NCBI GenBank assembly: GCA_031268535.1 | Contig: JAIRXB010000005.1 | Span: forward strand, 1-53,693 | Length of the DNA: 53,693 bases | From: Puniceicoccales bacterium | GTDB lineage: Bacteria; Verrucomicrobiota; Verrucomicrobiia; Opitutales; JAIRLM01 | Direction of reading: 5' to 3' | Shown here: positions 8,241-16,483 of the stretch, one piece after another | Layout of the letters: each line of letters opens with the position of its first letter | Numbering within the stretch: position 1 is the stretch's first letter | Made by a program: the position numbers and the translations under genes | The notes under the pieces: model-generated | Seen by the model: the letters and a program-made list of their open reading frames with translations, nothing else | What the model was told of the DNA's origin: nothing | Database searches by the model: none

Positions 8241-8332
8241 TGGCGGAGAGAGAGGGATTCGAACCCTCGGACCCGCGTTGGCGGGTCACCTTCTTAGCAG
8301 GAAGGCGCTTTCGACCACTCAGCCATCTCTCC
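8241..8332 (-). tRNA. tRNA-Ser(GCT)
   Basis: The acceptor strands GGAGAGA and TCTCTCC pair perfectly. The discriminator is G followed by an encoded CCA (8241-8243). The T-arm is GAGGG-TTCGAAT-CCCTC. The anticodon stem CCTTC/GAAGG encloses the loop CTGCTAA, giving anticodon GCT (serine AGC/AGU). A long variable arm is present, as expected for class II tRNA-Ser. It is the only intact copy of three in the cassette and is probably the functional one. Confidence 0.93.
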
Positions 8333-8458
8333 GGACAGCTACCGGCCTAGGGCTAGCGGCCAAGGCAGTCAAGGACAATGGCCCAAACCGCAATGGAGAA
8401 ATGGCAATTTTTCGACATCGGGCAACGGCAATGGCGAAAAGTGCAGCCGCATCCCAGC

Positions 8459-9733
8459 TCAACTCTGTCCGTCGCGATCGGCCTCCTCGGCTGAATGGCG
8501 GCCGGCGGCCGCCTGTCGCTTTACTCCCCCTCTGCCCCTAGTCGACCTCGTAAGCGTTTTCCCGCCACGGCTCCTAGTCGCGCGGGAGACGGCACCGCGT
8601 TCTCGCACTTGCCCACCAACAGCGGCACGCCTGGACGCCGCACCACCTTGCATCCGTTTGGCAGCATCGCCATCGCTCTTTCCTTTTTTCTTGTCATCGG
8701 CGGCGGCTTTTTCGCGAGCTTCTTTCTCCTCAATTATCTTCCGAATTTGCTCAACGTTACTGCGCACATTAGATTCAGTCGGCTTTCTGGAAGCATCCGT
8801 CGCCGGATCCGTTGGCACCGCCCCTCCAACGCCGCCAGGAATTGTCGCCTGGACTAGTTCGCGGCCACCGCCACGGCCCAACAAAATGGCAAGGAGAGCA
8901 GCCAGCGCAAACGCTCGTCCGCTAGCCGAGCGGGCAACACCTACTGCGGCCACAGCAGCATCCACGTTTTGGATTCCGCCATCGTCGACACGGGCGGCGG
9001 CGCCATTGGCCACATTGCCAACGGCGCCAACTCTTCCGCCTAGGTCTAGCGGCAGCTTGCGCAATGCAGTTCGCGCCTGCTCTAGCCCATTAACACTCGC
9101 AAGCACTTGGCCACTCAGGATGGCGGCACGTCCGGCCGCGACACCATCGTCTTCCGCTCTCGCGACATCGTCAGAGTCCTCACGGGAATCATCCTCGGCA
9201 ATCGCAGCACGAATGAGTTCCAGCTCCCGTTTGGCATCCTCTCGTCTGTCGTCATCGACTACGCCGCCACCATCAAAAATTGCCGCTACGGCATCCAGGA
9301 TCAGCAGGAGAACCTCTTGGCTGAACACTACGCCCAGCGAAGCTGCCGCCTTCGCCAGCGCAAGCGCGGCATTAATATCAGTGTTTAGGCGGTCAATCAC
9401 AGCGGGAATTACACCCGGATTCTCAATCATTCTTCTGGCAAGTTCTTCCGCATCGCCGGCAGTAACGCCGCCGCCAATCAGTGCCCGCACTAGCAATGCC
9501 AGGGCCGCCATATCAACGGCCGCAGCGGCAATGAGCAAATGCGCATCCAACGGGTCAAGTGGGTTTACTGCTCCTCCACGCTCAAGGGCCTGAGCCAGCG
9601 AACGGTAAGCGATTGCAAAATCCCTAAACCCAGACCCGGCGGCTCTGGCCGTAACCCCAGCCGCCGCAGGCGGCCGCAAAACGCCAGCCAAAGGAGAAGA
9701 TCCGCCGCCAAAAGGAACACCTGACGTATTCAT
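8459..9733 (-). CDS. Unknown Ala/Gly-rich protein with basic C-terminal tail (424 aa)
   Basis: I do not recognise this protein. Residues 1-45 are Gly/Pro/Ala-rich. Residues about 60-150 are Ala-rich helices (LLIAAAAVDMAALALLVRAL and IPAVIDRLNTDINAALALAK). An acidic charged stretch follows (EDDSREDSDDVARAEDD), then another hydrophobic segment near residue 285 (AFALAALLAILLG). A Lys/Arg/Glu helix and a strongly basic Arg/Gly-rich tail of about 60 residues (RATRSRGGKTLTRSTRGRGG) close the protein. The tail suggests nucleic-acid binding or a targeting signal. I place the start at the ATG at 9733 because GGGGGTG precedes it; an in-frame ATG lies 18 bases upstream. It is downstream of rpsI on the same strand. 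The opposite strand has a 311-codon open frame that I regard as a shadow of the GC-biased codons here. Confidence 0.5.
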   Translation of the reverse strand: MNTSGVPFGGGSSPLAGVLRPPAAAGVTARAAGSGFRDFAIAYRSLAQALERGGAVNPLDPLDAHLLIAAAAVDMAALALLVRALIGGGVTAGDAEELARRMIENPGVIPAVIDRLNTDINAALALAKAAASLGVVFSQEVLLLILDAVAAIFDGGGVVDDDRREDAKRELELIRAAIAEDDSREDSDDVARAEDDGVAAGRAAILSGQVLASVNGLEQARTALRKLPLDLGGRVGAVGNVANGAAARVDDGGIQNVDAAVAAVGVARSASGRAFALAALLAILLGRGGGRELVQATIPGGVGGAVPTDPATDASRKPTESNVRSNVEQIRKIIEEKEAREKAAADDKKKGKSDGDAAKRMQGGAASRRAAVGGQVRERGAVSRATRSRGGKTLTRSTRGRGGVKRQAAAGRHSAEEADRDGQS

Positions 9734-9758
9734 CGCACCCCCATTGCACAATTTAACC

Positions 9759-9777
9759 GGAAAAGCAACACTTTTCC
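9759..9777 (-). terminator. Possible weak terminator hairpin after rpsI
   Basis: GGAAAAG and CTTTTCC form a perfect 7-base-pair stem with a 5-base loop between the end of rpsI and the start of the next gene. The following bases on the minus strand are not a run of T, so this could equally be an attenuator or a chance stem. Confidence 0.3.
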
Positions 9778-9869
9778 TGCGCCAACATCCAGCGGCTGTG
9801 AACGCAATGGCAACTGAAAGGACAAAATCGAAAAAAAATCAATGGCCGCGAAAATGCTACCGGTCGGCA

Positions 9870-10274
9870 CTAGCGCTTCGAGAACTGGAATCGCTTGCGC
9901 GCGCCCGGCTGCCCGGATTTTTTGCGCTCCCGCATGCGCTGATCCCTAGTCAACATGCCGCCCTTCTTCAGGCCCGGACGCATTTCCGGCTGCATGGCGG
10001 CGATGGCGCGGGCAATGCCGTGGGCAATGGCGCCAGCCTGACCGACAACGCCTCCACCTTCCACGCTTACGCGGATGTCCAACATGCCGTCCATTTCGAC
10101 GAGCCTAACGGGAGCAAATGCTTGGCGCGAAAACTCTTCCTGATTGCAGTAGTCGCCAACGGGACGCCCATTGACGGTCGCCTTTCCGGTTCCGCGAGCA
10201 ATGCGCACGCGCGCCACGGCAGTTTTCCTGCGGCCTGTGGCGATAAATTCCGCAGCTGTAACATTAGATTGCAT
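9870..10274 (-). CDS. rpsI: Ribosomal protein uS9
   Basis: This is a small-subunit ribosomal protein in the head of the 30S subunit; its C-terminal tail reaches the P-site tRNA. The blocks are typical: ATGRRKTAVARVRI, then GTGKATVNGRP, then GQAGAIAHGIARA, and the basic end KKSGQPGARKRFQFSKR. The ATG at 10274 is chosen because AGGAGA stands 5 bases before it; a GTG one codon upstream would be too close to that site. The gene follows rplM by about 9 bases, the usual rplM-rpsI operon order. Length (134 aa) is normal. Confidence 0.97.
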   Translation of the reverse strand: MQSNVTAAEFIATGRRKTAVARVRIARGTGKATVNGRPVGDYCNQEEFSRQAFAPVRLVEMDGMLDIRVSVEGGGVVGQAGAIAHGIARAIAAMQPEMRPGLKKGGMLTRDQRMRERKKSGQPGARKRFQFSKR

Positions 10275-10283
10275 CACATTCTC

Positions 10284-10715
10284 CTAAAGCTTTTCCGGAT
10301 TTTGGGCGGCATGCGGATGAATCGGACCGCCGTAGACTTTCAACTTTTTTATGGCGGCAGCCGCAAGACGATTTTTAGGCATCATGCCGCGGACAGCATG
10401 TTCGACCAAGAATCGCGGATCGCGGCGGCGCATCTGGGCTGCCGTGCGATATTTCTCATTGCCCATAAAGCCAGTGTAAAACATGTACTCTTTGCGGCCG
10501 TCCTTTTTCCCGCTAAGGCGCACCTTGGCGGCGTTGACCACAACGACAAAATCACCGGTGTCGACGTGCGGGGTGTAGGTGGGCCTGTGGCGACCGCGGA
10601 GAATATTGGCGACGCGCACGGCCATACGTCCCAGCACCTCGTCGGCCGCATCGAAGAGGAACCATTTTTTCCTATCGGCGCCGTTGCGCTCCTTTTTCTC
10701 CAATGTGCTGTCCAT
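10284..10715 (-). CDS. rplM: Ribosomal protein uL13
   Basis: This large-subunit protein is an early assembly protein of the 50S subunit. Recognisable blocks are KKWFLFDAADEVLGRMA, then ANILRGRHRPTYTPHVDTGD, then VVVNAAKVRLSGKK, then AVRGMMPKN and KLKVYGGPIHPHAAQNPE. At 143 aa it has the expected length. The ATG at 10715 gives the standard N-terminus with about ten extra residues. It is the first gene of a two-gene operon with rpsI and is divergent from the autotransporter-like gene at 10918. Confidence 0.97.
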   Translation of the reverse strand: MDSTLEKKERNGADRKKWFLFDAADEVLGRMAVRVANILRGRHRPTYTPHVDTGDFVVVVNAAKVRLSGKKDGRKEYMFYTGFMGNEKYRTAAQMRRRDPRFLVEHAVRGMMPKNRLAAAAIKKLKVYGGPIHPHAAQNPEKL

Positions 10716-10917
10716 CTGCTAAAACCTTCCACCTAGCCGGAAGTCGCAGCCAAGCAACTCCGCAGCTCACGCCAGCGCTAGTGCCACAGCAAACTTTGGC
10801 TGCCACCGGCAAGTCAAGCCAATTCATGAAAAAATTGTGGCCAAAACCTTGCCCCGCCAGGGACAAATGTAAAAAAAATATCTTGCACAGCATTGCCTTT
10901 CCGGCAAAACTCAACCT

Positions 10918-13900
10918 ATGGGAACGGATTGCGCTCCACGTAGAAAATTAGCCGCCCTCGTCTTCGCCGTGTCCGCAACCGGCCTTTTCGCCGCCGCACC
11001 GCAACTTTCGGCGGGAAACACTCTTAGCGCAGACTACATAGAAAATCTTCTTTTTGTCAGCGACAAGCCGCTTAGCGGCATGGGAGATAGCTACGAAAGT
11101 ACGATCGAACCTATCGTTGAAAGCATAATATGGGCAATTGACTACGATCGCGATGGCGCCATAGGGGACATGGAATCCGAACTGGACGTGCTGCTAAGGA
11201 GGGGCTATGACGTTGACGGAAACGGGCCATACCTCGCAACGGAAAGCGAGTTCAAAGCTCTCATTTCGTCGCTACGCGAAGGCAAAATCGATCCGAATGA
11301 CGCAGGGCCCACACTTTTGGTGAAGGAGGCGAACGTCATCGACAAAACCTACGTGGACGAAGCCATCAGGGCGCTGCAGGAGAAACTGAAAGTCGGAGAC
11401 GTGGATGGCATCCAAGGGAGAGAATTGCTAACTACGGAAAGATTCAGGGACATCCTGAGAGTAATGGAGAATGGGAAGCTCAGCACAAAACCGGGCAGCG
11501 CAAAAGTGCTGGCCCTCCAAACCGACTTGGACTCCATGCGGGGAAATTTGGTTTCCCAAAGAAAATTTGACAACCTTCTGAACCAGCTAAGGGGCGGAAA
11601 AATTGACAAAGGCGGCAGTCAAACCCTTGCCCTCAAAGGTGATCTCGACAGCCTAAAAAGCGCCTTGGCATCCGGCAAACTTTCCAGTGAGAACGACCAA
11701 ATACTCGCCACGAAAAGTGACATCGACAGCCTAAAGGCAGCGTTGGGCGGCGGCACACTCGACGGAACCAACAAATTTTTTGCGCTGCACTCCGAATTGC
11801 AAACTCTCCAGAACAAGCTCGCCGACGGGAAAATTGCCGGCGATGATCGCAAGCTGGTCACCGAAAGCAGGCTCGGTAAATTGGTCGATCACTTGAAGGG
11901 CGGAAAATTCCGCGGTGATGGCACCCAAATCCTCGCCCTACATAGCGACCTTGGAGCCACGGACGCTAAAGTGGCACAATTGACTGGCCGCCTAAAGGTC
12001 GGAAAAGTTGACGACGACACCAACCAACTGCTCGCCACGAAAAGTGACATCGACAATCTAGCCGCGACTCTTAGCGTTGGCGCTGGCGGTCTAAATGCCA
12101 GTATCTCTTCGTTGGATTCCAAATTGCAAACTCTCCAGAACAAGCTCGCCGACGGGAAAATTGCCGGCGATGATCGCAAGCTGGTCACCGAAAGCAGACT
12201 CGGTAAATTGGTTGAACAATTGAAGAGCGGGAAATTCCGCGGTGATGGCACCCAATTTCTCGCCACGAAAAGTGACATCGACGCACTAAAAGATGACTTT
12301 ACCAATCTTCTAGCGGAAGCTTTAACATCCGGAGAACTTTCCGGTTCTGGCGCTTCCCCACTTGCCCTAAGTGGGGCGAGCGGTGGTCAGTTGCCGGCAT
12401 GGGCCGACGACGTCGCCGACAAAACCTACGTCGCAGATGCAATTAAAGCGCTGCAGGAAAGGCTGAAAGCCGGGGACGTGGACGGCGTCCAAGGGGCAGA
12501 GTTGGTCACAACGAAAAAATTTGACACCCTCATTGACGCCTTGGCTAAGGGGCACCTAAGCTTGAACAGAGACAGCAGGCAGATGCTGGCGCTGCGAACA
12601 GACGTAGATTCCCTAAAAGATTCGTTGCTGGCGGGAAAAGTGAAAGGAGGTGCCTCCACGACTCCGGACTTGGTTACGGAAAGTAGATTTTCGACTTTAG
12701 TGGAAAATCTAGAAAATGGTAAACTTAGGAAGTCGGGAAATAAAATTCTCGCCCTACACAGCGATCTTGGCGCCACGGACGCTAAAGTGGCTCAATTGAT
12801 TGGCCGCCTAAAGGACGGTAAAGTTGACGGCGACACCCAAATACTCGCCACGAAAAGTGACATCGATAGCCTAAATGCAGCTCTTGGCGCTGACACCATC
12901 ACTCTAGGCGGCGGCATTTCTTCGCTGCACTCCGAATTGCAAACCCTCCAAGATAGACTCGCCAATGGGAAAATTGCCGGAGATGGAAACGAAGATCGCA
13001 AGCTGGTTACCGAAAGCAAACTCAGCAAACTGATCGAAAACTTGAAGAACGGAAAATTCCGCGGTGGCGGCGATCAGGTTCTCGCCAAGAAAAGTGACGT
13101 TGACAGCCTAAAGACAGCGTTGGGCGGCGGCACACTCGACGGAACCAACAAATTTTTTGCGCTGCACTCCGAATTGCAAACTCTCCAAAACAGACTCGCC
13201 GATGGGAAAATTGCCGGAGATGGACGCAATGATCGCAAGCTGGTCACCGAAAGCAGACTCGGCAAACTTGTCGAACACTTGAGGGACGGAAAACTCAGCC
13301 GCAACGGCGACCAGGTTCTCGCACTGAAGAGTGACATTGGACCCACTGACGGCAAAATTGACCAGTTGATCGGACTCCTAAGGGAAGGCAAGCTTCCCGA
13401 CTCGGATAATCAAATTCTCGCCCTAAAGGGTGACATCGACCAATTGGCAGCGGCGATAGCAGCCAAAGCAGACGGCGATGCAATTCCAGAGGACTTCGTA
13501 ACGCATGGAGAACTGGGAAACTACGCATCCACCGACGACCTGCTGACGGCGGTGAGCAATCTTCAAGCGGACTTCGTCACAGCCGACGCACTCGGAAATT
13601 TGGCCAGCAAATCGGACCTCACCGCCTACGCAACCATAGAAAACCTCAACGGTGGGATTGTCGAAGCCGGCGGCGGCAAGGTGCTGGCCCTGGACAGCGA
13701 CATTGGAGACCTGGCGGCAGGGATTGCGTCACTGAGGGACCTGCTAGCGTCAGGGCGAATATACGTCGGCAATGACACTCAGTACCTGGCCACCATGGCC
13801 GATATTGGCGCAATGAACAGTACGGCGGCCATTGACAATCTCACCAGCTTACTGCGCCAAGGGCTCCTAGAGGAAGACGGCGATAAGGTCGTGGCGCTGG

Positions 13901-15210
13901 CAAGTGATCTGGACGAAATCAGGGGCAGTCTAGTCAGTGGCGATGCCGTGAACACACTGAAAACCGACCTGAAAAATGGCGTCGTTGACGGAGCTAAGTG
14001 CATAGCCACCAACGACGAGCTTGACGCGGTTCACTCCTATGGGGAAGGCCTTAGCGCAAGGTTGGCTGCCGTTGAATCAGACGTCACAATATTTAAAGCA
14101 ATGCTCGGCAATGTCACCGACTTCCAGAATCTGAGTGATTTCGCCAGCGTCTACAGCGCTCTGTCCGACCTGTATACTCACTACAGCGCACTGCAGGCGC
14201 AAGTTGCCGGCCAAACTCCAGGAGAATTCGTCACCTATGCAGAAGTCTTTCCTCACGGTGACCTAGTCCGCGCCAAACTGGAACTGCTCGAGATAGGATT
14301 CCACAGCGCCGAGCGACACATGGCTGGATCCTACGGAAGCGGCATGTTCTTCTCGGCGTTTGGCGGCACCAGCCGCTACGAACCCTACGACGACGGCAGC
14401 GATTTTTGGCTGGATGGGAAACTGCACGGCGCCGTAATGGGTGAAGCGTTCATTACGCACATCGCCAACAGTTCAGTGCGCTATGGGTTCATGCTGGGAT
14501 ACGGATCCAATCGCATGGACTTCGCCGGCAAATCTATCAATCTTGGCGTGAAAAGCTTAAAGCATGACAGCTACTTTGGCGCCGTGTCATCGCACTTTGA
14601 ACACATCAACAGAAACAATAAACGCACAGCACTAAATCTGCTTTGCGGCTACAGCAAAGGCAAAAACACCTCTTCGCGCATCAATTCAAATGGAGCAATG
14701 TACGATGCAAAATTCAACGACATAGGCGGTTGCGGCATTGTGCAGCTCGCCCAGAACATCATACGCATCGGCTCGGTGCAATTTGGACCTTGGGGTGAAG
14801 CCCGCTACAATTACGTGCGCCAGAGAGAATACAGCGAAACTGGCGCAAAGGATTACAGGGCATCACTGTCAGAGGTTAGCCACGACATCATCATTGGCGT
14901 CGTTGGCCTAAACATAGAATTCGGGCAGCCGAAAATAAACCCAGAGCTAAAATCCAGGCTTTTCATCCGCGGAGGATACGAAACGAAGCCGAAACAGCGC
15001 CATACGACCGCCATAGGCAATGTTGACGGAGTCGCCAACCCCATCATAGGCAACATCGACGACCACTTCACAAAAGGAAAGGCCACAGCCTCCATCGGAG
15101 CCCGCACCACCGTCGGACACCAGTGCGAACTGAGCATGCACGGCTCTGCGAAATTTTCCAAGGAATACGCCAGCGGGTCCCTGGAGCTATCGCTGACGTG
15201 CCTGTTCTAG
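10918..15210 (+). CDS. Giant autotransporter-like surface protein with EF-hand loops and tandem repeats (1430 aa)
   Basis: A signal peptide is evident at residues 1-32 (basic MGTDCAPRRK, hydrophobic core, AAAPQLSAG). Two adjacent EF-hand calcium loops follow: DYDRDGAIGDME (75-86) and DVDGNGPYLATE (98-109), both with the D-x-D-x-D/N-G pattern and Glu at position 12. Residues about 110-1100 are many helical repeats of roughly 25-33 residues, each with a turn of the type GK-I/L/V, then LATKSDID or LVTESRLG, then a helix. Several blocks are near-identical. From about 1140 to the terminal Phe (SLELSLTCLF) the sequence has the alternating aromatic/Gly character of an autotransporter beta-barrel. 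I infer an outer-membrane protein displaying a long rod. It stands alone, divergent from rplM. Start: first ATG, followed at once by the signal peptide. Confidence 0.75.
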   Translation: MGTDCAPRRKLAALVFAVSATGLFAAAPQLSAGNTLSADYIENLLFVSDKPLSGMGDSYESTIEPIVESIIWAIDYDRDGAIGDMESELDVLLRRGYDVDGNGPYLATESEFKALISSLREGKIDPNDAGPTLLVKEANVIDKTYVDEAIRALQEKLKVGDVDGIQGRELLTTERFRDILRVMENGKLSTKPGSAKVLALQTDLDSMRGNLVSQRKFDNLLNQLRGGKIDKGGSQTLALKGDLDSLKSALASGKLSSENDQILATKSDIDSLKAALGGGTLDGTNKFFALHSELQTLQNKLADGKIAGDDRKLVTESRLGKLVDHLKGGKFRGDGTQILALHSDLGATDAKVAQLTGRLKVGKVDDDTNQLLATKSDIDNLAATLSVGAGGLNASISSLDSKLQTLQNKLADGKIAGDDRKLVTESRLGKLVEQLKSGKFRGDGTQFLATKSDIDALKDDFTNLLAEALTSGELSGSGASPLALSGASGGQLPAWADDVADKTYVADAIKALQERLKAGDVDGVQGAELVTTKKFDTLIDALAKGHLSLNRDSRQMLALRTDVDSLKDSLLAGKVKGGASTTPDLVTESRFSTLVENLENGKLRKSGNKILALHSDLGATDAKVAQLIGRLKDGKVDGDTQILATKSDIDSLNAALGADTITLGGGISSLHSELQTLQDRLANGKIAGDGNEDRKLVTESKLSKLIENLKNGKFRGGGDQVLAKKSDVDSLKTALGGGTLDGTNKFFALHSELQTLQNRLADGKIAGDGRNDRKLVTESRLGKLVEHLRDGKLSRNGDQVLALKSDIGPTDGKIDQLIGLLREGKLPDSDNQILALKGDIDQLAAAIAAKADGDAIPEDFVTHGELGNYASTDDLLTAVSNLQADFVTADALGNLASKSDLTAYATIENLNGGIVEAGGGKVLALDSDIGDLAAGIASLRDLLASGRIYVGNDTQYLATMADIGAMNSTAAIDNLTSLLRQGLLEEDGDKVVALASDLDEIRGSLVSGDAVNTLKTDLKNGVVDGAKCIATNDELDAVHSYGEGLSARLAAVESDVTIFKAMLGNVTDFQNLSDFASVYSALSDLYTHYSALQAQVAGQTPGEFVTYAEVFPHGDLVRAKLELLEIGFHSAERHMAGSYGSGMFFSAFGGTSRYEPYDDGSDFWLDGKLHGAVMGEAFITHIANSSVRYGFMLGYGSNRMDFAGKSINLGVKSLKHDSYFGAVSSHFEHINRNNKRTALNLLCGYSKGKNTSSRINSNGAMYDAKFNDIGGCGIVQLAQNIIRIGSVQFGPWGEARYNYVRQREYSETGAKDYRASLSEVSHDIIIGVVGLNIEFGQPKINPELKSRLFIRGGYETKPKQRHTTAIGNVDGVANPIIGNIDDHFTKGKATASIGARTTVGHQCELSMHGSAKFSKEYASGSLELSLTCLF
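11741..13440 (+). repeat. Intragenic near-identical repeats in the autotransporter-like gene
   Basis: A block beginning TTTTTTGCGCTGCACTCCGA and running through TCGCAAGCTGGT to ATTCCGCGGTG recurs near 11775, 12118 (first part altered), 12925 and 13150, with stretches of dozens of identical bases. Shorter units such as CTCGCCACGAAAAGTGACAT occur many more times. Such direct repeats allow unequal recombination, so rod length may vary between strains. Confidence 0.8.
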
Positions 15211-15241
15211 CAGACGAGGCAAAGACTGTGCTGGACTTGGT

Positions 15242-15271
15242 GGCGGCGCCGCGCCGCACAGCCGCGCCGCC
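15242..15271. terminator. GC-rich hairpin between autotransporter-like gene and tRNA-Asn
   Basis: GGCGGCGC and GCGCCGCC form a perfect 8-base-pair stem around a 14-base loop, 31 bases past the stop codon. There is no T-run on either side, so termination would need help from Rho. It lies between convergent genes and could serve both. Confidence 0.3.
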
Positions 15272-15347
15272 TTCCCGACGGCAGAATCGCGGCGCCACCG
15301 GCAAGCGCCAAGGCCTATGCTTCCAAAAATCGCCACGGCGACAGCGG

Positions 15348-15419
15348 CTGCTCGGGCAGGGCTCGAACCTGCGACCAATCGGTTAACAGCCGACCGCTCT
15401 ACCGCTGAGCTACCGAGCA
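15348..15419 (-). tRNA. tRNA-Asn(GTT)
   Basis: The acceptor TGCTCGG pairs with CCGAGCA and the discriminator is G. The D-arm is GCTCAGCGGTAGAGC, the anticodon region GGCTGTTAACC gives GTT, and the T-arm is GCAGG-TTCGAGC-CCTGC. CCA is not encoded (the sequence reads GCCG). It lies between the autotransporter-like gene and the heptosyltransferase. Confidence 0.93.
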
Positions 15420-15468
15420 ACGGAGATGGAGGAGACGTTTTCCATGAAATTCTGTCAAGGCATTTCGC

Positions 15469-16425
15469 CTAGATGCCGCAGCTTTTCGTTGGAGTGCCAT
15501 GCACGTGCAGCAGAAAGGCTTCCAGCTGCCGAAATTGGATCGACGATGGAGCCATAGCGACAAAATGGCCGTCCGCATCAAGCGGGTATGGTCCACAGCG
15601 CCTCGGGTCTGTGCATAAAAAAATGCCCAGTACGGGCTTAGCCATTGCTGCCGCGAGATGCATGCAGGCGCTGTCATTGGCAATTACGCCGTCGCAGCGG
15701 CCAATGAGTCCAGTGAGCTGGCCGATGGATGTTTTCCCGCGAAGATCGAAAAAGTTCTCAAAACCTTCCGGCGCAATGTGTCCGCCAACGCCGAGACCAA
15801 CCCATGCGAACATATAGTTCGGAAATCGCCGGCAAAGATTTTCCGTGAGAAGCCCATAGTGCTTCCACTCCTTTGCGGACCCACGGCTTTCCGGAGAAAT
15901 TACTATGGTGCGCTCGCCGGCGAAAAGTCCGCACGGCGGCAGTTGTTCGGAAGCGAAGCCGATGGGGCGCATTGCCACAGCTTCAACGGAGAGAGTTGGC
16001 AGAAATTGGCTCAATATGTCGACGGCATGTGGCGATTTCGCCTCCGACACGACTTCACCATAGAAGAGCCTGGAAAATTCACGGCCGTCGCGGCGCCCGA
16101 TGAGTCGTTTGCTGCGCGCCCAGCGCCCCATTAGGGCGCTCCGCAAAAGGCCCTGCATGTCCCAAACTACACCGTAGGAACCGCTCGCGACAATGCGGCG
16201 GCAGCACTGGAGCAGGCCAAGGAGCGGACAAAATCCGCCGCGGCGATACTTTATTAGGGCATCCACCAAACCGCTAGCGCGCACGAGCGGAGCAAAACTA
16301 TCCCGCACCACCCAGCTAACGGAAATCTCTGGGCGGCTACGCTTCAATGCAGCAACGACTTGCAGTGCATGCACAATGTCGCCGAGAGAAGAAGGCTTCA
16401 CCACAAGCAATCGGAATTGCCCCAC
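15469..16425 (-). CDS. waaC: Lipopolysaccharide heptosyltransferase (glycosyltransferase family 9)
   Basis: The protein transfers ADP-heptose to the KDO or heptose of the inner lipopolysaccharide core at the cytoplasmic face. Family blocks visible are FRLLVVKPSSLGDIVHALQ at the N-terminus, VVWDMQGLLRSALMG, VISPESRGSAKEWKHYG, then GVIANDSACMHLAAAM, and GIFLCTDPRRCGPYPL near the end. A GTG at 16425 gives about 318 aa and places the conserved KPSSLGD motif right at the start, as usual for the family; the frame is open further upstream to 16566 but overlaps the divergent gspE. The exact acceptor (WaaC, WaaF or later) cannot be decided, so the symbol is tentative. It fits with gmhA and kdsA elsewhere in the window. 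Confidence 0.85.
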   Translation of the reverse strand: MGQFRLLVVKPSSLGDIVHALQVVAALKRSRPEISVSWVVRDSFAPLVRASGLVDALIKYRRGGFCPLLGLLQCCRRIVASGSYGVVWDMQGLLRSALMGRWARSKRLIGRRDGREFSRLFYGEVVSEAKSPHAVDILSQFLPTLSVEAVAMRPIGFASEQLPPCGLFAGERTIVISPESRGSAKEWKHYGLLTENLCRRFPNYMFAWVGLGVGGHIAPEGFENFFDLRGKTSIGQLTGLIGRCDGVIANDSACMHLAAAMAKPVLGIFLCTDPRRCGPYPLDADGHFVAMAPSSIQFRQLEAFLLHVHGTPTKSCGI

Positions 16426-16483
16426 GGCAAAGGAATGGCGCGAAGGAGCTTGCCATTCCAGCAAAATCTCTAACGCTTTGGCT

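Larger units (their letters stand above)
7207..8332. repeat. Tandemly repeated tRNA-Ser / pyrophosphatase-upstream cassette
   Basis: A unit of about 300 bases, made of a minus-strand tRNA-Ser, a spacer of about 170 bases and the sequence just upstream of the pyrophosphatase gene (ending in ATGGCCATTGCAAAAAAAAA), occurs at about 7211-7528 and again at about 7933-8232. A third tRNA-Ser follows at 8241-8332. The spacers are clearly homologous (ATTTTTATTGGC, CCCACAAAAGCTTTTTCGCC). The spacer lies upstream of both the tRNA (minus) and the pyrophosphatase (plus), so it probably holds a divergent promoter region. The second unit has no pyrophosphatase after it. Confidence 0.8.

Noticed and set aside
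7207-8332. Integration site of a mobile element at tRNA-Ser
   Set aside because: No integrase, no phage or transposon genes and no short attachment repeats flank the cassette; tandem duplication explains it.
8658-9593. Plus-strand open frame of 311 codons
   Set aside because: It is antisense to the Ala-rich gene on the minus strand, is dominated by Ser/Arg/Ala from the complement of GC-biased codons, and has no family signal.
9744-10736. Plus-strand open frame of 330 codons
   Set aside because: It is antisense to rplM and rpsI, which are certain.
10918-15210. CRISPR-like repeats
   Set aside because: The recurring units are in-frame coding repeats of one protein, with no uniform spacers and no cas genes nearby.
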